A DNA stretch of 64,000 nt. Origin: Mesostigma viride. Lineage: Eukaryota > Streptophyta > Mesostigmatophyceae > Mesostigmatales > Mesostigmataceae. The stretch covers positions 1-64,000 of the forward strand of contig RPFO01001275.1 of the NCBI GenBank assembly GCA_009746045.1, in the 5' to 3' direction. The position numbers and the translations under genes are program-made. Each line of letters opens with the position of its first letter. Position 1 is the first letter of the stretch. The notes below the pieces were generated by a model. It did not search any database. It saw only the letters and a program-made list of their open reading frames with translations, and was not told the DNA's origin. Positions 41,701 to 58,816 of the stretch are shown piece after piece.

Positions 41701-42129
41701 GTGGCTCGTGCTTGTTAGAAAGGAGGCAGTGTGCATTTTGCGGGACACAATGCTTTGGTGGCACATGCGTCAGGTAGGTTGTTCCAATGGTCTCTTCACC
41801 TTTCCCACTGAGTAAATGATGGCCTTTGTCATGCTAACCAGAGCAGCTAGCCACAGGTTGGCTGGATAAAAAGTCAGCTTATTTTCTCTTTATATACTGC
41901 GTGTGTGGTCCTCCACGTGTCCGGCTTGTTGGGCGTTTTGGAAGAGGGTTTTTAATGTGTTGTTGGGTGGAACAACTTGGTTGTTGGCACAAAATCACAC
42001 ATTATTAGCCTGAGATAGGCATTACATATGCTGCTCAGGCGTGTCGTCCTACCAGCCTTGTTGTTAAGGGTATTCTCACAAGGCTGGCTGTGCCGATGGA
42101 GGGGTGGGGCGTATGACGCTCCGGACATC
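41701..42129. other. Unassigned DNA
   Basis: I see no gene, inverted repeat or tandem repeat that I can support. The stretch joins repeats R1 and R2 and may be the middle of one longer dispersed element, since the same order R1 then R2 recurs at 53.3-54.9 kb. Confidence 0.3.
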
Positions 42130-42720
42130 CTCCCCACACTCCGTGATCAAAGTGGGCATGTTTTTGGGTGTCTAGGGTAGCAAAACAGATGTCATTTTGG
42201 CTCAGCACTAGCTCAATTCTCTTTTAGCGTCTACCCAGGTGGCATCACAGGAAAATCAATAACTTGAGCTACGCTTGTCAGAATGAGCTCAAACTTTGGG
42301 GAACCTTGTGTTCCCCCCCACTCAGTGGAATTTCGCATGTATGGATGACCCCATTCGATGTGTTGATGATCAAATGATTTTTTTTTTTTGGCTCAAAAAA
42401 GTACCCATTTTGCGGGGAAATTAATAACTCAAATAAATGTGATTATTTTGACCATGTGAATAGCCCAGATTTTTTAAAAGTGGGGGAACTTTGCAGGAAT
42501 GTATGGGCAGGTCATTTGGATAAGTGGTTTGTCTTGGGCAAAATATCTCATAAATAGCGTCTTTTTCTATTTTTAGCTCGCCACCGGTGCGTGGTTGGGG
42601 GTAGTACCCCCAACAAGTGGTGGCATGAATGTCCAAACATCATATTTATGGTACTCAATCATCACTAGATGGTTCCCAAGTGCATTGGAACTGATATTCA
42701 TTAAAGTCAGTTTTCCAGGC
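42130..42720. repeat. Dispersed repeat R2, copy 2
   Basis: The core 42568-42660 (CTATTTTTAGCTC, GGGGGTAGTACCCCCAACAA, CCAAACATCATATTTATGGT) matches the copy at 32946-33040. GGTAGTACCC is itself an inverted repeat. No coding capacity recognised. Confidence 0.7.
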
Positions 42721-43068
42721 TTTTGGACGTGCGAGTCTGGCCAGCAATAATAATGAAGTGAGATCGGTAAGTATGGCCTGTATGGGCAGGCAGGCGCGCA
42801 GCTCAGCCTCACCAGTCACCAGTGCTATCTAACGTGACGGCGCCTTATTTCCGAACGATGCATGGCACTAGTAGCTGGCCTGATTCCATGCAGCAACGCC
42901 ATGCAAATGCCTTCCCGTGACACTCGAGCTGATACTGAGTACATGCAGCACATATCCCTGAGATGGGGCATACGGCTCGTGATACATTCTGGGCTACTTC
43001 CTGGAAGGGTAGGGTGTAAACTACACCTGCTCAGGGTGCACAAAGTGCACATGCACCACTATGTATTC
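42721..43068. other. Unassigned DNA
   Basis: No feature supported. Opposing short open frames at 42825-43080 cannot be preferred over each other. Confidence 0.3.
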
Positions 43069-43284
43069 CAGCCCCTTTAAGGTGCGGACACTGATATTAC
43101 CGGGTGGAGAGATTGGCTAAATTCTAAATGCATCATCCATGGGAAGTCCCATTATTATAGGCGCACATGCGCGTAGGCGTGGTGAGCCACGTGCTAGGCT
43201 CAGCCTGAATCTACACTACTGCTTTATCAAGGAGACAACCAGCGCAGGCCAGAAATCAATACTGCTTTATATTCCCTATACTGG
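43069..43284 (+). repeat. 216-bp direct repeat, left copy (copia insertion site)
   Basis: This sequence, from CCAGCCCCTTTAAGGTGCGG to CCTATACTGG, is repeated at 58601-58816 with one visible difference. It includes one copy of the ATCAAGGAGACAACCAG motif. The last five bases, ACTGG, are the left target duplication of the copia element. Confidence 0.85.
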
Positions 43285-44071
43285 TGTCAGAAGTATCGAC
43301 ACACCTGCCTGAAACTAGTACTTATAGTTTAGTGCTAGCTCTGGACTACGGGTTGGCAAATACGGGTACGGGGTATAATACGCGGACCTAAAATACGCGT
43401 ATTATACGTGGGGGGTGTAAAATACGCGGCGGTAAAATACGCGACCGTTTTTGTGGTCCAATTGTCAGTCACCCAATTAGCACGCTCCTTGATGATGGTC
43501 ATGCAGTTATTGCAACTGAAATTTGGTGTATATGCTTATTTATTAACATCTTCCATTAATTTATGCCCTGCAATCCTATCTGATTATGATTTGTTAAATG
43601 CTGGGGGGAGCAGACTGCAACGGGAACTGTAAGGAATCAATTAATTAGTTAATTGTAAGGAAAGCCATCCACTATATAATGCATGAGAGGACATAAGACA
43701 CAACTAAGGACCATGCTCTCAAGGATCCCACAACAAGCTCCATACACATACACACATGTGCACACACATTCATCATGCATTGACAAAATGCACAACAGCA
43801 CCCCCGCTGCCATGGAGATTACTCCACGTTGGTCCATGCAATTATTCAAGCCAGCACGGCCATGCTTTCATAACGGCAGCGCATGCAGCCCTTGTTCTCA
43901 CTATACTATTGCTAGTAACTTGTGAGTTATAACTTCATGTCCCATCCATCACATGGGTCCATGCAACCATCGGCCATCACCCACTAGCTGCCATCACATA
44001 CTACACCGGCTGAAGATGGTATAAGTATTAAGACAAAAGACTCCTTCATAGATCATGCTAAGCATGACCCT

Positions 44072-46387
44072 TTAGTTCTTGTCTGGCGGCTGCAGCGGCA
44101 AGAACCGCCGCTTCTTTGCCCGGGCTGTGCAGGCAGCGCGAACCTTGCGCCGCAGGCGCAGGTCCTCCTCCTCCTCCTCCTCCTCCCCCACCTCCTCCTC
44201 CAACCGGGAGGAGCCAGGCCTCCTTCCCACAGTGGTGCCGTGACCACGGTGCTTGCCCTGCACCTCCTCCTCCTCCTCCTCCTCCTCCTCCTCCTCCTCC
44301 TCCTCCTCCTCCTCCTCCTCCTCCTCCTCCTCCTCCTCCTCCTCCTCCTCCTCCTCCTCCATCTCCACCTCATCCCCGCTGGCCTCATCATCGGTGGCGT
44401 AGCCGTCGTGCCTGAGGAACGCCTCCACGTACTGCGCATCGCGGGCCTTGTTGACAGCCCTGATGTTGTGATACATGTACATCAAGTCCACCACCTTCTC
44501 CTCGGACAGACGGTTCCGCAACTTGGTGTGCAGGAACTTCATGTTGGACCAACAACCCTCGGCCGCACTCGCGGACGTTGGCGCCGCCAGCACAGGCACA
44601 GCCACCGTCTTCAGCTCGATGGCGCCTGCCATGCCCCCAATCTGCTGCCAGTATCCAGAGGGCGTCTCCTTCTCGATCCACGTCATGGACATCTTGGAGC
44701 CAAAGGCGCCCTCCAGCCTCCGGAACCTGTGCCACTGGCTCACAGCCTCTGCACCCTTCTCGCTGCCCAGGAGCTTCTCGCAGATGCGCGCCAAAGCCAT
44801 CATCACCTCCTCATTGTCCTCAATGCCCGGCCGGCCCACCTCCACCTGCCTGCCCTTGTCGTCCTGGACGATCCGAACGACGTGCTGGGGGTTCAAGGCG
44901 AAGCCCGCCATGTGCAGGTCGTTGTTCATGCATTCCCACCGGCTGCGCCAGATGTCCAGCACGTCGCCCCTGCGCTTCTTGTCGGCGATGAGAACCTCCT
45001 CCCTCTGCGGGTTGGACGCCTCCAAGGCCTTCTCCACGTCCAGCATGGACGCGTAAAGCGTGCCCATGCTGGCCCGCCGCCCATCGACCTCGCGCAGGAC
45101 ATTGTACATCAGCTGCAAGACCTGCAGCACATTGCCAAGCTCCTGCCACAGCCCCTCGTCCAGGATCAGCGAGCGCACCTCCCTGGCCTCTGCCGTCCAG
45201 TCCTTGTTGGTGGTCGCCTTCCTCCAATGCTTGGAGGCGACCATCGCGGCCAGCGTGTCCCGCTCGTTGTAGCACTTCTTCGCGCACAGGAAGTTCTTGG
45301 CGAACCGCGTCTCGGGCGGCAGGTTGAGCGCGCCCCTGTCGTAGCTGCGCCAGAGGGAGAGCGTCGCATCGTGGGCGCGGATGAACTTGGAGATCTGGCG
45401 ACACGCTGCCAGTTGCTCCTTCACCCATGGCAGGTCGCCCACGTCCTCGAACGCCAGGTTGATGACGTGAGCAGAGCACCACGCGGGCGTGATGTGCTCG
45501 AAGCCCTTCGAGGCCGTCACCTCCTCGCATGCATTCTGGCACGCACTTGCTCCATCCATCAAGAGCTGGATGTAGTTCTCAGGCCCGTGCCTCCTCATGA
45601 CCACCTTGCAGGCCTTGCCCAGATAGGCAGAGTTCTTGTACTGGCCAGAGGCGTCCAGCGCGTCCTCAAAGATGGCGATGCCGTTGGTGACGCTCAGAAA
45701 GTTGACGATGGGCTTCTTGTTTACATTTGTGGCGGAATCAGAAACGAGGGTCCAGCTGTAACGGTTGTTCTTGGCCCTGAGATCCTCGACAGCCACCTGC
45801 ACGCTCTCCTTCTTCTTCACGAGCAGCTCGCCACCCAACAACTTCCGAGAAGGAGGGGTGACGTGCCCTCCTTTGTATTGGATCATGCCGGCCACCATCT
45901 GCTTGAAAGAGGCGCTCTCAGCCGCATTGAAGGCAATGCCGTTCTCGATAAAAAATTCGGCAGCCAGCAGCTGGATACCTTGTTCGTCGACGGGAACCAG
46001 CCATTTGGTGATGCTCAGCTGGCCTTGATGCTTGCTGGGAACCGACGACAAGTCAGCCGGCGCAGCCCCTCCCATCTCCGCCATTGCCCTGTTCAAAGTG
46101 TGCACCTTCTTGGCGTCTGACTTCTGCAACTTGTTGTTAGCAATCCTGAGAAACCTGTTCCGGATATTCGGTGGAATTTTGTCGCAGGGTAACACCCCTT
46201 CCCCTGCGATTCCGGCAAAGTGTGCACGGACTCGGAATACGCTTATTGGCCCCGCCTTGTAGGAGAAGTTCTTGTTGCAAAATGAGCAGAACATCCTCGA
46301 CACATACTGCGTTGTGTTACTAACAGCATCCGTGACTGCTTCTTTCTTCTCGACAACGAAATCCCATTCAGGCCCTTTCTTCGGCAT
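44072..46387 (-). CDS. hAT-family transposase, intact, 771 aa
   Basis: ATG 46387 (MPKKGPEWDFVVEKKEA) is preferred over the upstream GTG at 46414. Near residue 33 there is a BED-like finger (MFCSFCNKNFS ... RVRAHFAGIAG). The central DUF659-type catalytic segment shows WTLVSDSATNVNKKPIVNFL and YIQLLMDGASACQNACEE, with PAWCSAHVINLAFEDV. The C-terminal hAT dimerisation region has GCWSNMKFLHTKLRNRLSEE. A run of over 30 Glu at about residues 678-709 and a basic C terminus (RAKKRRFLP) follow. The enzyme excises and inserts the element by a DDE mechanism. There are no internal stops or frameshifts in 2.3 kb, so it could be active. Confidence 0.9.
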   Translation of the reverse strand: MPKKGPEWDFVVEKKEAVTDAVSNTTQYVSRMFCSFCNKNFSYKAGPISVFRVRAHFAGIAGEGVLPCDKIPPNIRNRFLRIANNKLQKSDAKKVHTLNRAMAEMGGAAPADLSSVPSKHQGQLSITKWLVPVDEQGIQLLAAEFFIENGIAFNAAESASFKQMVAGMIQYKGGHVTPPSRKLLGGELLVKKKESVQVAVEDLRAKNNRYSWTLVSDSATNVNKKPIVNFLSVTNGIAIFEDALDASGQYKNSAYLGKACKVVMRRHGPENYIQLLMDGASACQNACEEVTASKGFEHITPAWCSAHVINLAFEDVGDLPWVKEQLAACRQISKFIRAHDATLSLWRSYDRGALNLPPETRFAKNFLCAKKCYNERDTLAAMVASKHWRKATTNKDWTAEAREVRSLILDEGLWQELGNVLQVLQLMYNVLREVDGRRASMGTLYASMLDVEKALEASNPQREEVLIADKKRRGDVLDIWRSRWECMNNDLHMAGFALNPQHVVRIVQDDKGRQVEVGRPGIEDNEEVMMALARICEKLLGSEKGAEAVSQWHRFRRLEGAFGSKMSMTWIEKETPSGYWQQIGGMAGAIELKTVAVPVLAAPTSASAAEGCWSNMKFLHTKLRNRLSEEKVVDLMYMYHNIRAVNKARDAQYVEAFLRHDGYATDDEASGDEVEMEEEEEEEEEEEEEEEEEEEEEEEEEEEEEEEEVQGKHRGHGTTVGRRPGSSRLEEEVGEEEEEEEDLRLRRKVRAACTARAKKRRFLPLQPPDKN
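44266..44360. repeat. (CTC)n trinucleotide run encoding poly-Glu in the transposase
   Basis: About 31 uninterrupted CTC triplets on the plus strand, GAG on the coding strand. A shorter run lies at 44164-44187. Trinucleotide length keeps the frame. Confidence 0.95.
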
Positions 46388-47167
46388 GGCTGCAAATCGA
46401 AAATGGCTGCACACTATCGCACAGTCGCACTGGCCTCGTCCTCGCTATATTGCATTACACCGTCAGTAGCACAGCTGGCATTTGCTGTCATTATGCGTGA
46501 TGTACCTAGTCCTAGCTGTCTCCTACCGGCCAAAGATTTTGCAAGGCTTGCGCTTTATGGAAAGAACTGTACGCATCTACTTCTAGTAGTAAAAATCTCA
46601 AATGTGCAGTGAACGCGCCGCGCCCAGAACCTGGGCACCGCGCCAGTGCCCGCTGCCCGCTGGTACCCCCGAAAAATTCTAAGTCCAAACCGCGTATTCT
46701 GAAGTAAAGTACGCGTACATACGGCGGAGGCCTTCAGTGTACGTTTTCCCGTACTTCTGCGGCTCCGTACGGCGTACTGACCAACCCGGCTGGGCATGTC
46801 ATGGACGGGCATGTGCCGCATGTTTAAGTTCTGTTCCATAAGTGACCCAGTCATTCTGTGACTGACCTTGAACTTTGGTTGTGAATGGTTGGCTTGAGAT
46901 CACGTTATGATTGTAACTGCCACACAGTCAGAAAAGACCCAGTTTGGTGTGGCCACGTTGTAGGTAGATCATAACTGCTACCCAGTAGCTGAGCCTGGAA
47001 TTGTTTAAAAGGCGAAGCTACGCACCTTGTTTGCTCTCTAAGTACCTCACACCTCACACACTCCTGTGGTGGAACTAGCAGCCGGCCGGCTGCCGACTGA
47101 GACTTATTTTTATCTGAGTGAAATAAAGTAAAACTTTGTGGCAAACATTGTTTTCTCACTCCTAACA

Positions 47168-47181
47168 TGGCATCGGAGTGC
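47168..47181 (+). other. Copia primer-binding site
   Basis: TGGCATCGGAGTGC begins directly after the LTR end AACA. It resembles TGGTATCAGAGC, the site complementary to initiator methionine tRNA used by many copia elements, with two transitions. Confidence 0.6.
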
Positions 47182-47415
47182 GGTTCGCACGCCTTTCGAC
47201 CTGCTTACCGCTGGTAAAAGTCGTTTCCCGAGGCTCTGCTTGCGGTTGACTTTACATTTGTGTATTTCGGCAAGATTTGCATGACGACAGCGTAGGCGGA
47301 GGTTTGATTCCCGTCTGGCACGTTATACAAGAGGTGCTTGGTTCGATTCCTGGCCGGAATCTCTTGGTCAACGTTACCTTTTTTTTTTCGGAGTTTTCTG
47401 CTGTTTTTTGCTGGA

Positions 47416-52525
<5,110 letters not shown>

Positions 52526-52640
52526 GTTACTGGCAATTCGAGATGAGACAAAATAAGGACACACTTGCTAGCCTGTGACAGTGGTCCCATACTACAGTTG
52601 TTCTGGCTTGCTTGAGTTTGTTTTCCGGCCTGTGTGCCGA

Positions 52641-52650
52641 GTAAGGGGGG
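52641..52650 (+). other. Copia polypurine tract
   Basis: GTAAGGGGGG abuts the 3' LTR start TGTCAG at 52651, the expected plus-strand primer position. Confidence 0.8.
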
Positions 52651-53274
52651 TGTCAGAAGTATCGACACACCTGCCTGAAACTAGTACTTATAGTTTAGTG
52701 CTAGCTCTGGACTACATGGACGGGCATGTGCCGCATGTTTAAGTTCTGTTCCATAAGTGACCCAGTCATTCTGTGACTGACCTTGAACTTTGGTTGTGAA
52801 TGGTTGGCTTGAGATCACGTTATGATTGTAACTGCCACACAGTCAGAAAAGACCCAGTTTGGTGTGGCCACGTTGTAGGTAGATCATAACTGCTACCCAG
52901 TACAGGGTCAGCTCACTTCCTTAGTGATTTCACTAATTCGGTAGATTAGTGATTCGATTTCACTAACGATTCGAGATTGCGATCCCGGGTCCGATCGGAT
53001 ACTCGTACTAATCTGCCGAATTTGGGGGGTTTCGACTTCGTTGACTTCAGTCAGACCCGAGTCATTAGTGGAAGTAACGTACTAACGATTCGCATGATTA
53101 GCACATTGAATGATGTCAGACTAACGAGCCGAATTCATTGTACTAATGAAGCGAATTCACATTAAAGAAGCGATTCTGGCACTAACGAAGCGATTTCTGG
53201 CACTAACGAAGCGAACTCCAGCGTCGCTAGCCTACATGCGTCCTTTCGTGCTGCGTGCAGCGATGGCCACCGCG

Positions 53275-54240
53275 AGCGAGTCCTTTTAAGGGGACAGGAC
53301 ATGCCCGAATTTCTTGGCGCCGCAAAATTCGCCGTCCGAGGTGCCGTCCCTACTCTGAAAAGTGGGTGCACGGTGCGCGCACCCCTAGCGGAAGTGGCCA
53401 TGGCGACTGCGTTCAGGCGAAATTACCACAATAGGGCAAGCGAAATGCACAATATTTACTCGAATGTTAAAGACGATGATTTTATGATGTTGGTTTGTGG
53501 CGGAAATCAGCTGGTTTACAATATCGCTGATGTTTTTATATGCCATCGGCATGGGGGGTAATCTGAATTTTTTGGTCGCGCGGAATGAAATAGAATTCAT
53601 GATAGCGGCAGTAAAATCGTGGTTTTGGTGGTTGTTCTGACCGTGAAGCAGGCATTAATATCGGCAGCATCGAATTCTTAACCGAGCGGGTGCTTTTTGC
53701 CACATTTTTGGCCATTATCGGTAAGTAATTGTTCAGGCCTGCACAGTGCGTGTCTGACCTGTCCATGGAAGAACGCCTGTTGTTGCGCGCCTGGGCGAGG
53801 GATTTCCGAGGGCAAGGTACAGATTTGTCGCGAATGTTATCTGCTATCAGTGCTTTCTTCTATGAGCTCATCGTTCGAAGGTTTTTGCGTTCTTTTTGGG
53901 CAGTTTCCGCCAGCTAGCTCGCCGTGGCTTGCCGTTGTGTTGTCGAATACCTGGCAGCTTTAGATTGTTTTCGTTGATTTTGTGGTCAGGGCCGCTTCAG
54001 TCGCAGCCTATAGCTTCTCGGGAAGGTTGAAGGCATTTCATGAAACGTGTTCTGGCAAGGATGTTGTGTGTATGGACGCTTCTTGTTGTGTGAGAGTGAC
54101 GCACCCTCTCTTCGCAGCGGCATCACAGCGCTCATGCGCTGAAGGGCCGCCAATGGTTTCGTTGCATTTTATCGTGCAGGGATGGAAGTGTTATGGTGAT
54201 GATAATATGGAGATATTGCATTTGTGTGACTCTTTGTAGA
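53275..54240 (+). repeat. Dispersed repeat R1, copy 2
   Basis: It is best conserved at 53357-53407 (AAAAGTGGGTGCACGGTGCG ... AGTGGCCATGGCGACTGCG), matching copy 1 at 40879-40929. The ATG at 53399 opens a 54-codon frame ending CHRHGG. Later parts match copy 1 only in patches. The R1-then-R2 order is the same in both places. Confidence 0.6.
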
Positions 54241-56089
54241 TAGCTGCCACTAATAGTTTATTTGAGCTTTCCCTTGTTATGATGATGTGACAAGACTACG
54301 ATGTGCTGAGCCAACCATGGTTGACATGGTTGGCTGCATGCAAGCTATGCATACCATGATCCTACTTGGTTCCTTGCCCTCCATAGTCCTGCTTGTTGCC
54401 CATGCCGGTTAGGGCAGTTTAGGAAGTGTTATAGTGTTGATGTGCTTGGTTGGCATCAACCTTACACTCTAACATGGGAGAAACATAGAAAATGCTGGTT
54501 AGGCATGTTAGTGCTACCATCATTATTGCTATGCACATAGATACAAGGCTGGCCACGCTCGAGGGTGGTGAAGGCGTATGAGGTGCGTGGCCACCCCATT
54601 GTACTTTCTAAACATATTCAGCATGGTTTTGGTGTCTCCTTGATATTCAGCATGGTTTTGGTGCATGTTGGATGGCATATGAAGTGTCATTGTGCTTACC
54701 TGCTTACTTAGTGGTCCTTAGCGCCTTGTCAGGTGGTCACATATGAAGCCCATCAACCTGAGCAGTTCTTGTCACAATGACCCCCAACCTTGAGCATGCG
54801 TTGTTGTCAGCATGCAAGAACTAACTATATGTGCTTTGGTCAGTTTGCAGATATCTTTGATGAAGGAGGTGCTAGTGTGGCTAAATGGTTACTAAAACCT
54901 CCTTGTACCGTCTTCGTGGGTGGCCGTCTTGGAATGGTGGTAACTTAAGCTTCTTGTCAGAATGGCGTCAAACCTTTAACATAGGAGGTACCATATGTGC
55001 AGAGGATGGTAGCATGTGGTTTGGCCAGTTTTCACATGGCTTGGATGGATAAAGATGTGTTAGTGTGGTTGAATACTAGCTAAAACCTCCGTGCAACTGC
55101 ATGTGCAGGTTTTATGACGGGGAAATCACAGTCCTGGTCGATCAGACGAAGGATAAATACCTCAAGTCTTGGGTCGTGTACGCGTAAAACCCCTTTTCAA
55201 GCTCCTGCACGCATTTGGTGGTCTCTTACGCTCCCCCCCCCCCTCAACATGAGACTGTCCTTCATGTAGGACTTGACGGGTTTGTAAGGATTTGACTTTC
55301 AAACGGAGGTGCATGTCTTATTCACCAACATACGTCATTCAGAATTACGCACCCTGGAGACAAAATACATGAGCTGGTGCCTGCATGGCCGAATGTTGTG
55401 CACTCCCCTTGTATTATGCCGTGTAAGGGAATCAAGCAATTTAATTGACATGGGCTGCACATGCTAAGACCAAGGTAACACACATATATGGCCCAATATA
55501 TCAAGGAGACAACCCAATATATGTCTTGATATATGTCCCAATGATTGATATATGTCCCAATGAATGAAGGTTCCTTTATTGGTACCCGCATGACTTAGTC
55601 TACGTGATAATCAATTTATTAGTTAATTAATTTGTCCCAGTGATGATCAAAGTGTGACATTGTTATCCATTCCCACACAAGGCGTCCCCCTGCCCCTTAT
55701 TCTCTTTGTGTAACGACGTAAGATAGGGATACAAGGCACGATGCTTACTGTGCTCAATGTCTTCCCAACGGCAGCATCCTTATACATTAATTAATTAATT
55801 AATAGACACGTGACTGTGTCCTTATACATATATTAATTTACCATTGCCACAGTGCCGTTACCATTGCCACTATTTGTATATCAAAGAGAAAACCAGATTA
55901 CTTATATTAATTGATTTGTCAAGGAGAAAACCATCTACCTACATAGTTAATCAATTAGTTAATTAAACCTACCTAGTTAATCAATTAGTAAATTAAACGT
56001 AGCTATTTATCAACCGGCGGTAGTCATGCGTCCAACGGATTTCAGAATGGTGTTTGACATGAATCACGGCCCACGGGCTTGAAGGTGTC
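54241..56089. other. Unassigned DNA within the 5.5-kb element
   Basis: 54540-54930 is weakly related to repeat R2 (ACAAGGCTGGC, GGCGTATGA, the AGGTGGTCAC region). The segments near 55499 (ATCAAGGAGACAACC) and 55880-55935 (CAAGGAGAAAACC) are diverged copies of the dispersed motif. TTAATTAATTAATTAAT at 55785-55802 may be another LINE tail. No gene seen. Confidence 0.4.
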
Positions 56090-56345
56090 TTCAATGGTAC
56101 CTTCAAAGAACAGCTAGTAGAGGACATGGGGGGCCTAGGCCTCTCCGTGATTTGGAACAAGATGATGGACAAGGCCAAGTGGGCCCAGGTCATAGAGGAC
56201 AACGAACCCCCTCCCGTGGGGAAGCGCCCGCGTTTGCAAACATGTGGGAAGCGCGCTAGACAATTCGTCCATCCATCCATCCATCGGGGTTAATGCTCCG
56301 TGACTCCCCAACGGGAGCACGAGTCTAATTAATTAATTAATTAAT
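56090..56345 (+). mobile_element. 5'-truncated LINE, 3' end with hairpin and (TTAA)n tail
   Basis: 56157-56270 repeats the ORF2 C-terminal fragment seen at 38833-38940 (KMMDKAKWAQVIEDNEPPPV), followed by CATCCATCCATCCATCGGGG, then the 3' hairpin CTCCCCAACGGGAGCAC and TAATTAATTAATTAATTAAT. Sense is plus. Confidence 0.8.
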
Positions 56346-56468
56346 GGTACCAAAGTGGGGATCCATACCTAGGTCCTCAAAATTGACTTAGTTTGGCATG
56401 GTGTTTGGCTAATGGTGTTTGGCAGGAATGGTGTTTGGCTAATGATAGTAAATAGCACACCTTATCCT

Positions 56469-56668
56469 CCCACCCACCCACCCACCCACCCACCCACCCA
56501 CCCACCCACCCACCCACCCACCCACCCACCCACCCACCCACCCACCCACCCACCCACCCACCCACCCACCCACCCACCCACCCACCCACCCACCCACCCA
56601 CCCACCCACCCACCCACCCACCCACCCACCCACCCACCCACCCACCCACCCACCCACCCACCCACCCC
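56469..56668. repeat. (CCCA)n tetranucleotide microsatellite, 200 bp
   Basis: About 50 CCCA units with almost no interruption. Open frames reading PTHP on one strand and GGWV on the other are by-products. Confidence 0.98.
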
Positions 56669-56759
56669 ACCCATACAACCACACACAATGCACCAAATTG
56701 GTGCATTAGGTATTAGGTATTATACCCACACCCACCCGAACACGTGCCCACCCACCCAG

Positions 56760-56988
<229 letters not shown>

Positions 56989-56994
56989 CATGCC

Positions 56995-57078
56995 CTCCCT
57001 TCCTCCCTCCCTCCCTCCCTCCCTCCCTCCCTCCCTCCCTCCCTCCCTCCCTCCCTCCCTCCCTCCCTCCCTCCCTCC
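56995..57078. repeat. (CCCT)n tetranucleotide microsatellite, 84 bp
   Basis: About 20 CCCT units directly after the GCAC array, on the same C-rich strand. Confidence 0.98.
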
Positions 57079-58204
57079 CCACCACACCATCCAAGGCTGC
57101 CTGCCTCCTGTGTGTCTTCCAGGTCCAGACCAGCCTGACCTGGTAGTGTCGTCAGCTTGCGAGCGTTCCCACGTGCCTACCTATGTGGCTGGCAACATGC
57201 GTAAACCCATTCATGCATGCGTGCATGCACGCATGCGACCATATTTGAACATATCTGTCCAGGCCTGCCAAAACATGACCATGCAAAGATACACGCAAAC
57301 TAGCGTACCAGCGGCAAGCATGTGTGCAAATATAAACTGTTCGCCTGCCCCTCTGCCTGCACTTCATCCTGCCTGTCAGTATGTCTGCCGACACAGGATG
57401 CAGGAGGGAGGCCGCCTTCCACAGGCTAATCCCACCAAGGAAATGAAATAAAGCGCATAAAAGCAAAGCAACCAACAGCAAGAGGCAAAAGGTTACATAG
57501 ATGAATGCCATATGCAAGACGTATGGACAACATGACACTCAAGGCGCCATAATACCCTGAGCATCCATAACATTGACGCAGTCAGGTGCGGCAATTTATC
57601 AATGCAGGTGTTTGCGGCCGTCGAATCCACGGCAGCGGTGCCAGACGGAAGGACAGCACACATCCTAGGTCCCGCAAAGAATTTCTTCAGCGGCCACCGA
57701 CAGCACCGGAAAATAAAATTCCAGCAAGAAACGCAACAAACAATAACAAACCCTGACTAGACCTCCATTTTCAACCACCCTATCACCCTAAACCAGAACT
57801 GCGGCTCACCAGATGCTCCGGAGGTCAAGCAGTATCCAGTTTTCACTTACGCACGTTTCCGCAGTATTCTCACGGCATTCCCACCGGCAGCTACCTCGGT
57901 CCGCCCCAAAAGTGCTGTACGATGGAGCCCATGGATGTATCCCGCATTCGACGCCTTTTTGAAGTGATCGCGTCACGTAGGCAGCTGTAGGCACACGATT
58001 CACACGATTCCGGTTAGCCCAGTTTTTCATTCTTTGATCATCGCAATCGGTCGCTATATGCATGACTCCAACATCAGCGTGGAGCGATGAAGACTGAGAA
58101 ATGTAGCAATTATACACATAAGCACGAGATTTTTCACAGATTTCTTTCTGAAACGATTGTTTTCGCAGCAAGAATGGGAAATGCCGTCTCCATAGCTCCA
58201 CGAG
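57079..58204. other. Unassigned DNA near the right end of the 5.5-kb element
   Basis: A minus-strand frame at 57806-58201 (131 codons, Cys- and Ser-containing) is open but matches nothing I know. It abuts the subterminal repeats, so it could be the remains of an element-borne gene. No other feature is supported. Confidence 0.3.
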
Positions 58205-58600
58205 CTGACGACCTCGCCATCATACTAATGAAGTGAGTTGCATGTACTAATTATTCGCGTCGTTAGTGCTTTCGGATCGGATTTGGTCGGGTACGATTTG
58301 TCACTAATCAGTATCCGATCAGATTTCTCGGGTAAACCGTACTAATGAACCGAATTTTGTCACTAATTGAGGTGCCGAAATCACTAAGGAAGTGAGCTGA
58401 CCCTGTAGCTGAGCCTGGAATTGTTTAAAAGGCGAAGCTACGCACCTTGTTTGCTCTCTAAGTACCTCACACCTCACACACCCCTGTGGTGGAACTAGCA
58501 GCCGGCCGGCTGCCGACTGAGACTTATTTTTATCTGAGTGAAATAAAGTAAAACTTTGTGGCAAACATTGTTTTCTCACTCCTAACAACTGGGTCCGGAT

Positions 58601-58816
58601 CCAGCCCCTTTAAGGTGCGGACACTGATATTACCGGGTGGAGAGATTGGCTAAATTCTTAATGCATCATCCATGGGAAGTCCCATTATTATAGGCGCACA
58701 TGCGCGTAGGCGTGGTGAGCCACGTGCTAGGCTCAGCCTGAATCTACACTACTGCTTTATCAAGGAGACAACCAGCGCAGGCCAGAAATCAATACTGCTT
58801 TATATTCCCTATACTG
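58601..58816 (+). repeat. 216-bp direct repeat, right copy
   Basis: Matches 43069-43284 except A/T at one position (CTAAATGC against CTTAATGC). Separated from the copia target duplication by GTCCGGAT. The simplest reading is a pre-existing tandem duplication into whose left copy copia inserted. Confidence 0.85.

Larger units (their letters stand above)
43350..46800 (-). mobile_element. hAT transposon inside the copia 5' LTR
   Basis: It interrupts the LTR exactly between bases that are adjacent in the 3' LTR (52715/52716). Ends share CGGGTTGG (43349-43356 and, inverted, 46780-46787), followed by TACG-rich subterminal words (TACGGG, TACGCG left; GTACGG, GTACGCG right), as in hAT elements. A clean 8-bp target duplication is not visible; the 13 bases GGCTGGGCATGTC next to the right end may be altered flank. 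It encodes one long transposase on the minus strand. Confidence 0.8.

Noticed and set aside
44240..46120. A 626-codon plus-strand ORF opposite the hAT transposase
   Set aside because: It is the antisense of a recognisable transposase, with poly-Leu from the CTC run.
47320..47360. tRNA-like B box GGTTCGATTCC after the copia 5' LTR
   Set aside because: The T-stem does not pair (CTTGG against CCTGG) and no acceptor stem or A box is found at the right distance.
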